A stretch of DNA of 64,000 nt from Takakia lepidozioides (taxonomy: Eukaryota; Streptophyta; Takakiopsida; Takakiales; Takakiaceae). The first letter of the stretch is position 1. Every line of letters begins with the position of its first letter. Made by a program: the position numbers and the translations under genes. Positions 10,564-23,900 of the stretch are shown piece by piece. The stretch spans positions 53,274,042 through 53,338,041 of the forward strand of contig CM060734.1 of assembly GCA_030704615.1 (NCBI GenBank). The letters run 5' to 3'. The notes below the pieces were generated by a model. That model was not told the DNA's origin and did no database searches. It saw nothing but the letters and a program-made list of their open reading frames with translations.

Positions 10564-13278
10564 ATCGCATAGGATTTTGAGCCTTTTCGAGCTATCCAAT
10601 ATAGCATACGAACAATTTGTGTTTGTAGTATGGTATGAGAATGCACATGCTCATGCAAATGTTTTCTTGAAAGATTGTAATACAAACTTGATTTTTTTCA
10701 GTTGGCGTGTCTAGCTTTGTGAGTTTGTACTTTGTTAGCTTGGGCTTGTTGTTTTGTAGAGTTGATATCATTCTCAATTTGGTTGATCAATTTTGTGATA
10801 GGCAGGTAGGAGCGATTGGAGGGGGAGTTTTCCCTCGACGTGCCATGGTTGGGATGTGATGGCTTCATTCGGTCATTTAGCTGTAGGCCTTTGTAGTTTT
10901 AATTGGTGACAACGCCATCCCATTCGGATGATCAGATGCTAAAGTGGGAGTGTTAGGAAGGCTTTCCTTAACATGAGATACTCTTGAACGATATCTGGTC
11001 CTTCTACTATTTTCAAATATAACATTATTTCATTAATGGTCTTAAAAGTTGTTGCTTATTGAATGTCCAAACATGTCTCTCATAGATTATCTTAGACACA
11101 ATTAGTACATTTGGCATTTGTTTTATTTTACCTATAATGCAACTATTATACACAAATGCAAGGTAAATATATACTTATTGTGTAGCTTACGTCGGGATGG
11201 CGTGTATTGTGGACACATGATATAATATAAATGAATTTCAGTTGAGCCTTATTTTCCGTATTGATAAGAAGGTAACGTTTGCGTTTCGCTGACGAAACCC
11301 ATTTTTTGGGTGGCTCTTGGGGATGTTCTATACACAATGTTTTAGCATATGTTGCAACAATTGATATAGTGGGTTTTTGATGCCACATTGTTTACATTCC
11401 GTGACCTTTGAGTTTTGACAGATATATTTGTGGGTGTTTGTGCTAATGCGGGTTAAAGCTTTGGACGATTAGTTTCATAAGTTTTGTCTCTTGAGCCCAG
11501 TTTTCATTAGATTTTGCATAGTTTCGTAGTTTTTTCCACGTGCGCGCATTTTGGTTTCGCTATCGCATATTCTTCGAATATGCCTATGCAGTCACGTAAG
11601 CAGGCTCAGGCCAACGTGAATGTGCTCACACGCTACCTAACTTCGTTCCAAGTCTCATTGTCCAACATGGCCAAATCTGGAATGCAGAGATTTGTGTTTG
11701 AATAGAAAAAACTATTGATCAAGGAAAGACAAGGTCTTCAAGGTATGGCATCAATATATGAACCAAGGTAGCTAGTTTGCTTTTTATTCGTACCGTTGAG
11801 ATCTCCCAAACCGCGGGGCCAGCCTTGGTGCTTGGTACCATTGGAAAGCCCTCGATGAGGAGGGGTGCACCGACTTGGTCTCATAATTTCTGGATCTGCG
11901 GTGTGGGAAGTACTTTTGATCGCTGGAAATTCGTGAAAAATAGCAAATGGGCTTTCCTAGAACAATGAAGTGAGATCTCACAAACTGCAGGGTCTCCGGA
12001 TAAGTAGGGGGTTGCACTTGGACTTAGATGACACCGGACACATGAGCCAACAGCGCAGGTTACCCTAGTGGTGGGTGGAATAGTAAAGAGCAAGTAGTGG
12101 GCTGGATCTGCCTACTAATACCATGTCCTTCATCTTTCTTTTCATCCTAATGCGGATATTGCCTGGATATTGTCTTTGCCAACATCTGCTGGTAGGGTAT
12201 TGTAGCTAGGTACCTAGGTATTGTAAATGCCAATACCAGGGGTTCCGGTTCTTAACCCTAGTATTACAAAAGTAGATACAAGCCAGGTATGTTCTTTAAT
12301 ACCCTAGTTGACACCCAGCCTGGCTCTATATACCAGTCCAACACTGGTCTAAACAGGGACCTTTGGTCGGATGGACAGAGAGGCAAACACCATAGAGCTG
12401 CAAAATAATCCAACATAACTATAAACCATGTGCATAACAGTGCCCACATCCACACTTCAACACTTCAATCGCGTTGGAAGCACTGGTGTCCTGGGAGACT
12501 GAAAGGAATCATCAGACGAGGCCAACTGTGTAAAATTGTGCTGCAAAAGCGTATCAGCTTGAACTTGCCAAGCAGTTACAATTTGTGCATGCAATCTGAC
12601 GCAAACCACCCTTTACAATACACCAGGGAATGACGGGTCCAAAAAAACAGAACATATCTGCTGCTATGTCAATATCAAAAGAATGAAATATGGTACACAG
12701 CAAGTCTCTCGACCAAAGAGCCCCCCCTGCCTCAATTGCAGGTCTCCGTCAATTTGCTCCACTTTTCCAAAACTCGGGATCTTGAGCCAAACATTCCTGT
12801 AGAGAAGATGCACATTGCTGGTGCCGCCATGCAGAACTAAGCACTTGGGCTAGTTTGTGCTTTGATGCCAGCATGACATGCTATAAAGGCTGCAGATAGT
12901 CTGCTGTGAGCCACACCCCCATGCGATATAGCTCACCAAACACCAGCTGTTTGAAGACGCCAATGAAACTACTCCTTGAATGCAGTTTCAGTCAGCTGTT
13001 GCCTTGCCTTCTGTGTGCTGAACCCCTGTCGCATAGTGCATTTTAGAACCAGGTATTTGCCCTTGTCCAGCTGCAGTGGACCCACTAGTTGGCTGTACTC
13101 CATCATGTTGACAAGGTGGTGCATGTGAACCTCTCATACCAGGGCCTTGCCCAACAAGATGACAGTTTTGCTGCTCTTTTTCCATTCAGAGTTTGAGAGC
13201 AGCAAGTTCTGATGTGCATCCTCATTGTTCAACTTGCCAGCACACGACACATGACAAACCAAAGTTCACATTGATCTT
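10564..13278. other. No coding gene recognised
   Basis: Short frames on both strands carry no recognisable motif. The right part (about 12900-13278) probably includes the 3' untranslated region of the MKP1-like gene on the minus strand. A dispersed repeat lies at about 12190-12370 (listed separately). Confidence 0.5.
12190..12370. repeat. Dispersed repeat, copy 1 (second copy near 62.2 kb)
   Basis: This stretch shares wording with 62190-62310. Both contain GCCAATACCAG and later TATACCAGTCCAACAC, followed by a GGTC...GGGACC-like ending, in the same order. The two copies have diverged. They look like members of one small non-autonomous element family, but no coding capacity or terminal repeat was identified. 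Confidence 0.55.
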
Positions 13279-16200
13279 TCAGCCATTGATGAAATTGTCC
13301 CAGAATTCATCTGGCTCCTGCCCTTCCTCCACCACCTACATCCATTCAAGCACAACTGTTTTAGAATACACAAGTACTTGAGTTATTCCTAACAACTTAT
13401 TACCCTAAAATACAGACATCCTTGACACTGCCATATCACACATGCAAAGACAGCTGTCCAGAGTCCAGACCTCATGACAAGAGAACCTAAAGAAACCCCA
13501 TTGGCTGGTAGCACAAACAGTGAACACACAAGAGATATGTGCACCAGGCTCATGGATATCCAACAGCAGTACCCTCATACTAAATCCCCTTCATTACCAA
13601 AATAGCTGATTTGACCCAACATCAAATGTGCTAAAAATTCCTAGTTTTGGCCCTTGAAGCAAGGACCACCACAGATTGACAAATGAGGTTGTGAAGGTCT
13701 GGAATCTACTAAGATCAATCTAGAACCAGAATCTAAGCTCATCCTGACCAAGGGATTATGTGACCATTTCTGAACATCAACTTTCCAATGGTTAGTAATG
13801 AAAGATGGGAAGACCAACTCATTGCTACTGCCTCAGACAGCTGTGCTTACCTTAACAGGCAGATCACCTCGTAGCTGCAGCTGTCCAATGAGGTCCGACC
13901 CTATCTGTTGCCAGTGCATGTCCCTGCGGCCCTTCTCCAGTTCACCATCCTCGATAGGTAATTGCCTTTCCCCCGCAGCTTTTAAAGAACTGCCCACCCA
14001 CACATAAACAAGGCCTGCTGAGCCTGTGGGAGAATCTGGCACCAGCAGGACAAATGCTGCTCGTGAGTCCAGATCATCTGCATCAAACATATCAATCTTC
14101 TCCATCCGTGGCCACTCATAGAGCCGCGGGACAACTCCCTCATGACTCATGTCAGCCTTCAACAAGGTCCGTGTTGCATCTGTTACGCCCACAGCTTCTG
14201 CTTCCAAATTCTGAGGACATGGGGAATCCACCCATGTAACCCCCTTCTGCACTACCATAGGCTTAGAAGTAGCTTCAAACCACAGTGGTGGGCTGGCAGC
14301 ATCAAGCAATGTGGTGGCATCTGATCCATCTATCAACTCCTCGCTCAATGTGTCAGCAGAATAGAAACTATGTCTCAAATTTTCATTCTGAAATGCAGCA
14401 GTGTCACATTCCTTCACATTCTCACCAGACATGAGAGGGAGCTTTGACTTCCTTGCAGTCTCCCTTGGAGTTGGAAGTGGTTCATTAACCATTGTTGGGA
14501 GACAAAGGGAGGGAGACACACTACCCCTGCGTTGTGCCAGAGAAAGAGTAGGTCCTCTGGATAGTGATTGAGCATGTGACTTGGTGTCCAGCTGACTGGG
14601 TAGATGGTCAAGGGATGGGAAGGAAGGATGGGCAGAGGCAGAGGCAGGAGATGGTGTCTGGGATGATCTTGGGGACCACACAACTGATGAGCTTGGAGAA
14701 GGTGTGTGTGACAATGAAGGCGAAGGAGAAGGGGGTGGAGACATACATGGAGATGTCAGAAAAGGAGGAGAAAGTGAGGAGGTGGAGGAGAAAGACCGAA
14801 ATGAGAAAGGTGAAGCAGATGAGCATTGTGAAGGGTCTGGGGATGATGCAGAACTCGGTACCACCGTTGTCGACGGCCAGACTTCTTCTGGTGATTGTCC
14901 TTCAGACTGTGCTGGACTGCAAGGAGACTTGGTTGCATCCAGTGCTTCTTTGCCTTGTATTGGTTTAATGCCTGAGACTGAAAAAAACTTGCGCCGCAGT
15001 CGACTCCACCCACTATCCCTGGCTGGCACATGGGTCAGAGCTCCAGCCGATGGCACTGGAGGCACCACTCCACCGTCCTTGGCTCTTTGGAAGAGCTCAA
15101 AATCTGTATCATACGCTGACAGCTTTTTCAATCCTGGTCCACATCCCTGCCCACTCTCAAGCCCTGCATCAGCACCCCTTCCCACCTTAGGCTCCCCATT
15201 CTCCTTCTCAGCATCTGCATCCTGACGGGCAGGGACCTTGCAGCCCCCTGGCTTCTCTGAGGGCTGGCTCTTTTCCAAAGCTTCCCAAAACTGACAAGGT
15301 TCATCACCTTCTAGCACACGCACAATAGATCCTTGGGCCCTCTCATAGCGCACCACCTGGAATGCATATGCATGGGCTGCAGCAGCCATGCTCCCATCAC
15401 ATTTGTATCCCTGCCACACAAATAGGGCACTGGGCACATGCACCACAAAGGAACCTCGAGAATCCAGAGCTGCAGCACTTGGATGGTTTACGGTCTTGGG
15501 CACCAGATGCAAGGGATCGTACGGTGAATGGGGGGCCATCCGATACATGCGCAACACTGAGTTTGGACTAACAGGGGCCGCATGTACCCGCTTCTGGCAC
15601 TGCAAGAGTTGACATGCAAATCCCATGTTGGGGTTTGTCACACCTCGTGCTGCCTTCACATCTTGAAAAGCATCTTCAAAGCTGCGAGCCTCCCGCCACA
15701 TGAGGTAGGCAATCACCAGGGAGGTCGACCGGGACACACCTTGGCAGCAATGCACAAACACCCGACCACCCTGTTCTCTAACCTCCTCGAAGTAGTCAAA
15801 AACATCATAAAGGATGCTGGTAATATCCTCACTGGGGCTATCCTGCAGCCAGAGCGTCTTGTAACTCAGTTCCTGAGGAAAATATTCAGGACAGACAAAT
15901 CCCACACAGTTCAGAACATGTGTAATCCCGTTTTCCCGTAAGGTTTCCCGATTTCTTGCCACAGCATCGCTACCCAGATATATATGTTCGGCCACCCGTG
16001 AGCACTCCTTGTCGAAATAGGCAAATTTGTCACGCTTAAGCTGCATTTCAGTTGGTTCACATGTGTCGCGATTCCGTTGCACTGCACCTAGATCGAGCTT
16101 CATTCCAGGTCCATTTCTTATCCTGCTTATGTCTCTCTTCCCACCAGGGGTGGCTGGTGGTGTCCAACAAGCCCCTTCATCCATTCCGCCCTTGGACCAC

Positions 16201-16721
16201 TCTTCCAGGCTTCTCCTAGTTATGGCCAGAGGCTGCAACGGGGGAAGAGAAGGTCGACCTTTGCTGCTTTGCTGCTGAGGCCGTGGCGTAAGGGGAAAGG
16301 CCAAGCCTTTCCGTTCAGTGGAATGGGCAGTTGACTGTGGCACGGGGCTTTGGGGTGCTGAATGCGACTGCCATGATGCAGATCTCCAGAACTTTTTGCG
16401 AACGTGGGGGAAGCGCCCCTCCCCACCACCCTCTGTCTCCTCACTTATATCGCCCCCATCATCTTCTCTACTTTCATCAGCGTTCCCTAGTTCGCTCTGT
16501 CCCTCCACCCCTTCGCAGTCCGCGAGCCTCATGGAGGAAGTAAGGTCTCGATACAGCAAACTTCTCTCAGCCGCTAGGGTCCGCCCATGCAGTAACGATC
16601 CTTCCGAGTTTCTCCGAACCGCAATCGCTACACGGGAATCCACTGCCGCACTATGATTCGTCCATGCTACCATGGTCCTCTCTCCCAGATAGGCATACCC
16701 TGCATGCTTTCGATTTTCCAA
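13279..16721 (-). CDS. MKP1: MKP1-like dual-specificity MAP kinase phosphatase
   Basis: Two coding exons on the minus strand, 16721-13851 and 13335-13279, are joined in phase 0 across a GT-AG intron (AAG|GTAAGC ... TGTAG|GTGG). They give about 975 residues from the first ATG, or 959 from the better-placed ATG at 16673 (MVAWTNH). The order is a KKFWRSASW motif at about 109-117 (seen in plant MKP1 proteins), a DSPc domain at about 240-380, a gelsolin-like segment (FVVHVPSALFVWQGYKC), a long Ser/Pro-rich linker, and a second gelsolin-like segment at the C-terminus. The phosphatase signature HCCQGVSRST has catalytic Cys 325 and Arg 331, with general-acid Asp 294 in WLQDSPSED. The family removes phosphates from stress-activated MAP kinases (MPK3/MPK6/MPK4 in Arabidopsis). 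Domain order and all catalytic residues are present, so it looks functional. Arabidopsis MKP1 is shorter, mainly in the linker. Confidence 0.93.
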
Positions 16722-17126
16722 CTATCTCTACACACCCACTACACTCGCTCTTCAAACCCTTCAAACTGTCAATCTTCCCGAGCACATCATCCACAACAAC
16801 AAGACTCACGACGCACCACCTCTGTCCCGAACAAAAAAAACCTTGCAAAGCATCCCGTAACAGACTCCAACTGCCAACTACGATTTCATTCCACCTCGCT
16901 TCCAACTCCGCTCTACCTAATCCCCCCACATGATGGTACGAATAACCTGCTCCTCCACACCCTAACCCCCTTCCCCTCCCGCGCTTCCACTCTCCCTGAT
17001 TTCTCCAAAGAACTGCGGTCGGGATTGGCAACCGAGACGCTCCACATATGCCACCAACGAAGTTCAAGTGCGAATACCTCCGCTGCAACAGCAGCATACA
17101 AACACGAGGAATAAGAACCCCTCGCA

Positions 17127-17156
17127 AGAAGAAGAAGAAGAAGAAGAAGAAGAAAC
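17127..17156. repeat. (AAG)n microsatellite
   Basis: About nine uninterrupted AAG/GAA triplets lie just before an ATG at 17158, in the region between the divergent MKP1-like gene and the next plus-strand exons. It may sit in a 5' leader. Confidence 0.85.
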
Positions 17157-17157
17157 A

Positions 17158-17713
17158 ATGGCGCTGGTCAACAGCGCCAGCGAAGAAGAAGAAACGAGAG
17201 AGATAAGAAGAGCAAGGCAGTCGGTTGTGCCCAACGACTCCGCCTCCCGTGCGTACCCCACTCCCCCCCCCCCCAACGGATCATATTCCCGACCTTCCAC
17301 TAATCTTTATCCCATAACTCCCGTAATCCCGCGAGCCTACTCCGACAGCTATCAGTTAATTACTTGATGGTCCCTTTCGTATGCAACAAGACGTGATATT
17401 AGCGTTATTCGGCCGAGTAATTCAACCACGATTTGGTTTCATCCTTTTAATTAGGGGTGCCGACCGGAATACTCACCGGCCGGCCACCCACACGTAAAAA
17501 AGCAGTCAACTCACACGATAGTCAAATGGATGTCTCTATCCGCAATCTGGATCGAGACTCGCGACAGTCAAGGGAATTAATATTAATTAGGTGATATTAC
17601 TATTTTCAGCAGAAGCGAATGAGGAATGGATGAACGTTGCTAAGATGGATGACGAAAACTTCGACGACATCCTGGCATATTCAAATGTTTTCGGGGAGAG
17701 TAGCTTTTAGGTA
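17158..17713 (+). CDS. Doubtful small gene, two candidate exons
   Basis: The frame from 17158 encodes about 69 residues (MALVNSASEEEETREIRRAR, a Pro-rich middle, YPITPVIPRAYSDSYQLIT) and closes at TGA. About 240 bases on, a pyrimidine-rich tract ending in TTTTCAG (near 17614) precedes an acidic frame (EEWMNVAKMDDENFDDILAY, ending GESSF and TAG at about 17710). This looks like a genuine protein C-terminus. I could not find a donor in the first frame with the phase needed to join the two. The first part could be the start of a small acidic protein sharing a bidirectional promoter with the MKP1-like gene, or coincidence. No family is recognised. Confidence 0.25.
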
Positions 17714-18543
17714 TATAAACATATAAACCGAGGTGACGGTCGGACCGTTGAAAATGACTAATAAATTGTTTTTCAAACCGATAAAAAGGGGAATATTAAA
17801 ATTAATTTGAAATGGATTTTCTAAATAAGTAAATCCAAAGGGAAAGAAAATACGATTAGCGAATAGAGTGGAGCCGCGTGGCGAGCATGAGCTGCGTCGC
17901 AGGCAGGCAGGCTGGAAGGCGGGCTTGTGTGGAGGGGGGAGGATGCTGGGCTATGGCCACCGTTTGTAATCGGAAACCGTCATTGCAAGAAGCAGGGAGG
18001 GGTGGTGCAGGGATGGGATATGGCAAGATTGAGTTTTGGAGGAGAGATTGTGAGATCGTTAGGGCGTTTCGAGAGATTTCAGTTTTCTTTGTGGCGCTGT
18101 ACAGTGTAGACATGCTGGATTTCTTTATTGGTTTGTAGGATCCGGGGTTTTTTTTGCTGCAGATCGTTGCGTCTTCACACCTCATTGCTGATCGAAGGCT
18201 GTTTGAATCGGGAGCAGCTGCAGTGTCGATTGCATCTCCTGACTTGATGCAGTTTGCGGCCTCTTGCATTGCCCAAGCTGTTGCCTTGTGAGGCAATTGG
18301 ATGTAGGAGCTGTTTTTTGGGATAAGTGCTGTCGCAAAGGTTTCTCTGTTGCAGTCTCACCACCGAGTATGTGTGACCTGACTTGCGGGTGTATGTTGTT
18401 GTTGTAGACGTTGACAACTTCTTTCCACGCTCTCTTTATGCTGATCAGCCCGTTTCAGCATTTTACTCCGATCATCGTCTTCTTTCTCTCGTTTGAGACA
18501 TCTCAATAAAATTTATTTCTTTTCCGCAGAGAAGAGGCTGCAA
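17714..18543 (+). promoter_or_regulatory. Probable promoter and 5' leader of OEP37
   Basis: No coding gene is seen here. A good acceptor (pyrimidine-rich tract ending CCGCAG at 18525-18530) lies 13 bases before the OEP37 ATG. The 5' untranslated region is therefore probably interrupted by an intron, with the leader exon somewhere to the left, perhaps in 17.9-18.3 kb. The leader exon itself was not located. Confidence 0.45.
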
Positions 18544-20896
18544 ATGGCTAGCCAGTCGCAGGCTATGGCACGGCCACAGGCCAGTGCCAAGCCACAGGTG
18601 ACGCAAGATTGGAGGCGATACGCAGCTGTCAAAGTATCCACAGAGTACGATAGCGAAGGTAGTGTGTTCGTCAATAAGATCTCAGCGCGGCTGTTAAATG
18701 GGCTGGCAAAGCTTACAGGATCAATTCAAAGAGAGCCATCTGGAGATTTTCGATATCCTCTATTAGGGCTGGTTACGAAGTACTTATCTGTATTGTATGA
18801 CCACGAGGATCAAAATGCTCTTGTGACGTTCTCTGCCAATCTCACCCGCAATCTTCAAGTCAAATACTTGCGAGACGTCAAGGTACTATCGGATTTCCTC
18901 TTTCTTCTACGTCTCTATGTGTGTCTAGTCGTAGATCGGCGATTTCTCGTCCTCTCATGCCCTTCTGCCAAGTTTGCGGTAACTTCCCGCAGCAGCAGAG
19001 ATCAGAGGTCCGCTATGAAAAATTGCAGAGCCAGTCTCTGAGAGATGCAATGTGTGGGGGTTGGCTGAAGGCGCTGCTTTGCTGCACAGGCCCAGCAAGG
19101 GGAAGCGAAACTTGTGGCAAATTCTTCCAACGATCGATACAAGGCGCAGCTTTCTTACGATGTCCCTCCCTCAACTCTGGTAAGACCCTGCTGGAATTAA
19201 TTTGCTGCTGTTTCTGTTCCTCCCTCTTCTCTCAAGGTGCAAGTATTTTTCCTGCTGACTGCCATGGTATTTGGTCCTGTTTCCTTTGAGCTGCCACAGC
19301 TTCATACTCCTGCATGTGCTTTCATTTGGTCTCAGTACAAAACTCTGGACTATGTTTTGTGGCATTGGCTGGTGTTTTCTCTGTGTCTAGTGTCTTTGGA
19401 ACATGCGGGACAATGTATATCTGTATCATGGTTTTACCTTGCAAAATGTGGCTCCTTTTCAATTGCGCCAATCCTTTGGGTGGTGTTATGCTATATAGAT
19501 GTTGAGGGGTGCAAACTTCTGTTGGTGCAGCCAAAGGCAGTCTTCACATTTCCTCTTGGGGAAGTAAAGCTGGAGGAAGAAGTTAGGGAGGACGAGAGGG
19601 CTCTGACCGTCTGTGGCTTCGTTGGCGGATCAGTTCTGAATGGTCAAGTTGTTGCTAGCTACACGGATGAGAGTATTACCACCAAATATACGTACAAGGT
19701 AACTTCTGAAAATGTTTCACTGTCAATTGTTATGGAGTCCTAACAGTCATTTTTGTCAGCAGTCATTCGTGCAAGGGCGCATTCACACAAAAAACACACA
19801 CTGTCTCTCTGTCCTTGATTATCTTTACTGTCTTCAAATAACCCGGTTGGCAACTCCAATCCTTGTATGCAAACCCAAAGTCAAGAAGATTTCAAAGTGC
19901 TAGTTTCAAAACTAAAACGTTACATCTTCCCTTGTTGTGTCTTTATATCCGTGTTTGCACCGATTGTGGGGCATCTATTTGCATTCTCATATTATCTTCA
20001 CAAGGTATTTTGACAAATCAGTTTATCATGTCATGGTCGTTTGCTAAGTCTACCGAATCTCTGCGTAGTTATGTTTGCATGTATCAAGATTTGGGGGGCA
20101 TGCTGAAAGGGTGAAGAGTTCATTATTGACATCAATGAGAGTGTTCTTGTGCTAGAAAACTGCTGAAGCTTACCTGCAGTGTTTTCCCCAACTGTGATCC
20201 CAGGATGATGAAGTCACTGTGATACCTTCCATCTCATGGCCTTCAATGTCCCCAACTCTTGGGTTCAAGCGACAATTTGGACCTTATAACAAACTGAGGT
20301 GAGAATCTTCTCTTGAAAGTACTAGCAGGAAAACCTGCCAGACAGCTCACTGTACTGGTGATCAGTTTCTAATTATACGTGGGAGGGGGCCTGGAGAAAA
20401 GTGGCGTCCAGAGGGGACGGCTCCTTCTTGGAAAGTAGTCAAGGATATTTTGGGGGTGAATAGACTAGAAGAATCTGAATCAGTGCACAGATGAAGTTGA
20501 GACATGGTAGGAAAGGCCATCTCTGCCTTGACTGTTGCAGTGGTGTGTTGATTGAATCGAATCAGTGCCACTGAAATTTTCACAAACTTTTGTATGCAAG
20601 AACGTTGGGTACATGCCTGCTGCTCTTAGTTTGGGAGTTTTGGCACGTGACTTACAGGAATTCTGCTTTTGTATCCGAGAGAACACTTTTATAAAGGTGA
20701 ATAATTTGTTTGATGGATCATCTTGGTTGCAATTACAAATCAGTAGCATGGTTTGCATTCAGCAGCTATTTCCACAATTTCGAGTCTGAATCTTGGAGTG
20801 CGGTCTACAAGCACAGACCAAGGGAGGATTTCAAGCTCAAGTTAGGATACGATTCTGATGTTCAGCTCTACTGGGGCTCACTATGGGTACACTCTT

Positions 20897-20939
<43 letters not shown>

Positions 20940-23900
20940 CTTCTGTGAAACGTTCGATTCGGAAGTGGCGCATAGAAAAATTCCACAATGAGGAGGTCAA
21001 GGCTGAGTACGTCCAGGCCTGGCAAGAGGCTCTCCCTCATTTTGTCCAATCGCTCCAAGAACTTCAGTCACGCTCTGTTAACGCAAGAAATGAAGTCGAA
21101 AGAGCAGTGGACTCTTGGGAGAGTTTCGTTTCCTCCTTGGCTGACAAGATCATTGGGAGGAAACTAATTGTCTGCGGTAGAGCAGTTAATTGGTGGACTA
21201 ATGAGATTAAAAGATAGCTGAGAGATGAGCCCTCCATAAAGAGTGCTGCAATTTGGAAACCAACAGAGAATTGTGGGCGAGGTACTACCAGCTCCGTAAA
21301 GATATCAATCAGCTTGTTAGGTCTCAGAAGAAATTATACTGGGACAAGTTATACAGTGAAATAAACTCAACCACCATGGCGGTAATGACAAGAAATTCTG
21401 GTTGGCCCTTCAACGTTTGTACAAACCGAAAAACGGTCAGCAAGTACAAGCGCTGAAGACTTCTAAAGGTGCAGTGGTGACTTCATCGGTTGACATTGTC
21501 AAAACCTTTGAAACTCACTACAGTATCCTTGGCAGAACTTCTAGGTCTAACAGTGAGGGGTCTTCTGCTGAATGGAGGGACACAGTTGGAAAAACTGTTC
21601 CTATGATTCAAAACAGCCCTGATGAACTGGAGTATATTTCAATGGCTTACAATGCTCCCATTAGTTCTTCTGAGATTGTGGAAGCAATTGAACATTTAAA
21701 TGGATATAAAGCTGGTGGACCTGATGGTATTGTCAACGAGCTTATCAAGCACGGTGGCGATCCCATGATAGAGGCCCTAGTTCTCCTCTTTAACCTTATC
21801 TGGAAGACTGAAATGATCCCCTTTCGCTGGCGACAGGGGGTCATTGTCAATCTATACAAGAAGGGTGACAGAGAAGAACCGGGGTTGATCTGGAGTCTAG
21901 AGGTTGTTTCCACGAAGGCCAAGCTGGCTTTCGGCGAAACAGGGGCTGTGTGGATCATATCTTCACTCTAAGCCAGATTATCCAGGGAAGGAAAAAAGAA
22001 GGGAAACCCACTTATGTCTTTTTCCTGGATGTCAAAAAGGCTTATGACACAGTGTGGAGAGATGGCCTATGGTTCCGCCTCTGGTCTTGTGGGATCAAGG
22101 GAAAGATGTGGAGAGTTGTCCACAACTTGTATGCTCACATCAAAAGCTGTGTCACTGTTAACGGACAGAAGTCCAACTTCTTTGACATAGACCAAGGTGT
22201 AGCTCAAGGATGTACTCTCTCTCCTCTGCTCTTCAATGTTTTCATCAATCAACTCCTCGAGGATGTGGAAAGTGAGGGATTTGGGTTAAGGGTGGGTGAT
22301 ACCACCATACCAGCCCTTATGTTTGCGGATGACTTCGTAGGCATAGGGGAGACTCCAACCAATTTCAGGAGTTGATTGATTGCGCGAAGAGATACTTTGA
22401 TCTTTGGGGGCTAGAGGCTAATGTCAGCAAATGTGCAGTGGTAGCATTCAACGACAGAGGAGAGGGAGGAAGTGATCTTAAGTGGCAGTGGGGTAGCCAA
22501 GAGATCCCGGTCCTCCCTTCCTACACTTACCTGGGCGTTGAGTTCTCCTCCAATTGTAATTGGGATGCACATATCCGGAAAGTTGTTCAAACTGGCAAGG
22601 GCAAAGCTCTGGGGCTCACTAAATTTTTCCACTGCAGAGGGGTCAACTCTGAGGTTAAGAAAACCATGCTTTGTTGCGTTATTAGACCTGCCTTGGAGTA
22701 CGGATCTGCTATATGGGTTGATAACTCCAACCAGGCTAAGTCTCTAGAAGTGCTTAAGGAGTGTATGTCAGCATGCTCCAAAACAGCCAATGTGGCTGTT
22801 CGGGGTGAGTTTGGCATTCAGTCCTTAAGCTCCCGACGAGATGAATTCAAGGTCAGATGGTGGGGTCAGCTGCAACATATGCCCAACACCAGATATCCTA
22901 AATTAATCGACTCTATATCTTGGAAACAGGACCGCCCTGTCAAACAGGCTAAGTCCTGGCAGAAGAGAGTAGAAGAGATCCTCAAGGACCTGGACCTGGA
23001 TCCGCAAGTCTTGACCCTGCTGGATAAATCTGACTTAGAGGCTGTAGTGTCCTCAGTCTGTTGCCATGAGATTGTCTGATGAAAATGAAGTTAGGCAGAA
23101 AACTTCCCTGAACTTGTTTCCAGTCTGTGACATGGGCAAGGACATCTTGGATGACCTCAAGGGTCTACCCACTCTCGGCACTAGACTGAAATTTAAACTC
23201 AGGGCAGGAAGCCTACCTTTGAACAGCAAACAGAAGCAGAGAGGAAAGGGAGAGTGCAATTGCCCGTTGTGTGGGCAATCTGAAGACAGTATTCTTTTTC
23301 TGATACACTGTCCGGGGTTCTCTCACCAAAGAGACGCTCTCTTCAAATCTATTAAGGGAATTGTGCCTGTACCCCTGTTTACCAACTTTGAAAGTCTCGA
23401 GGCTGAGCCAAAAGCCCAGGCCCTCCCGAGGCCTAGTTTTTGGGCAAATCACACACAGCAGATTGATGCTTGTGTGAAGGGATTTCTAGAGGATATCTGG
23501 AAAACCCGGATTAATTCTTTATATGGAGGTAAGTCTTACTACCAACGTCAGCCCCTGACAGAGGTAGGTTCTGTCCCTTTTGTTCCCGCTCAAACTGGGC
23601 GCGGGGTCAATGGCCACAAGGCTACGGCAAACAACGTCTTATGAGTACAATCTCTCTTCCACTTCCTGATTTATTGTTGTGGGTACTCTCACCCTCTTGA
23701 ATTCCATCAAGGGAATTTTTCCTGTACCTCTGTTTACCAACTTCGAACATCTCGTGGCTGAGCCAAAAGCCCAGGCCTTTTGGGGTCTAGTTATTGGGCA
23801 AATCACACACAGCAGATTGATATTTGTGTGAAGGGATTTCAGAAGATATCTGGAAAACTCATGTTTCAAGGCAAGTCATACTACCAGCGTGAGCCACAAC

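Noticed and set aside
14564-15225. Plus-strand frames over the MKP1-like linker
   Set aside because: They are the complement of the Ser/Pro-rich linker. Low complexity makes them open by chance.
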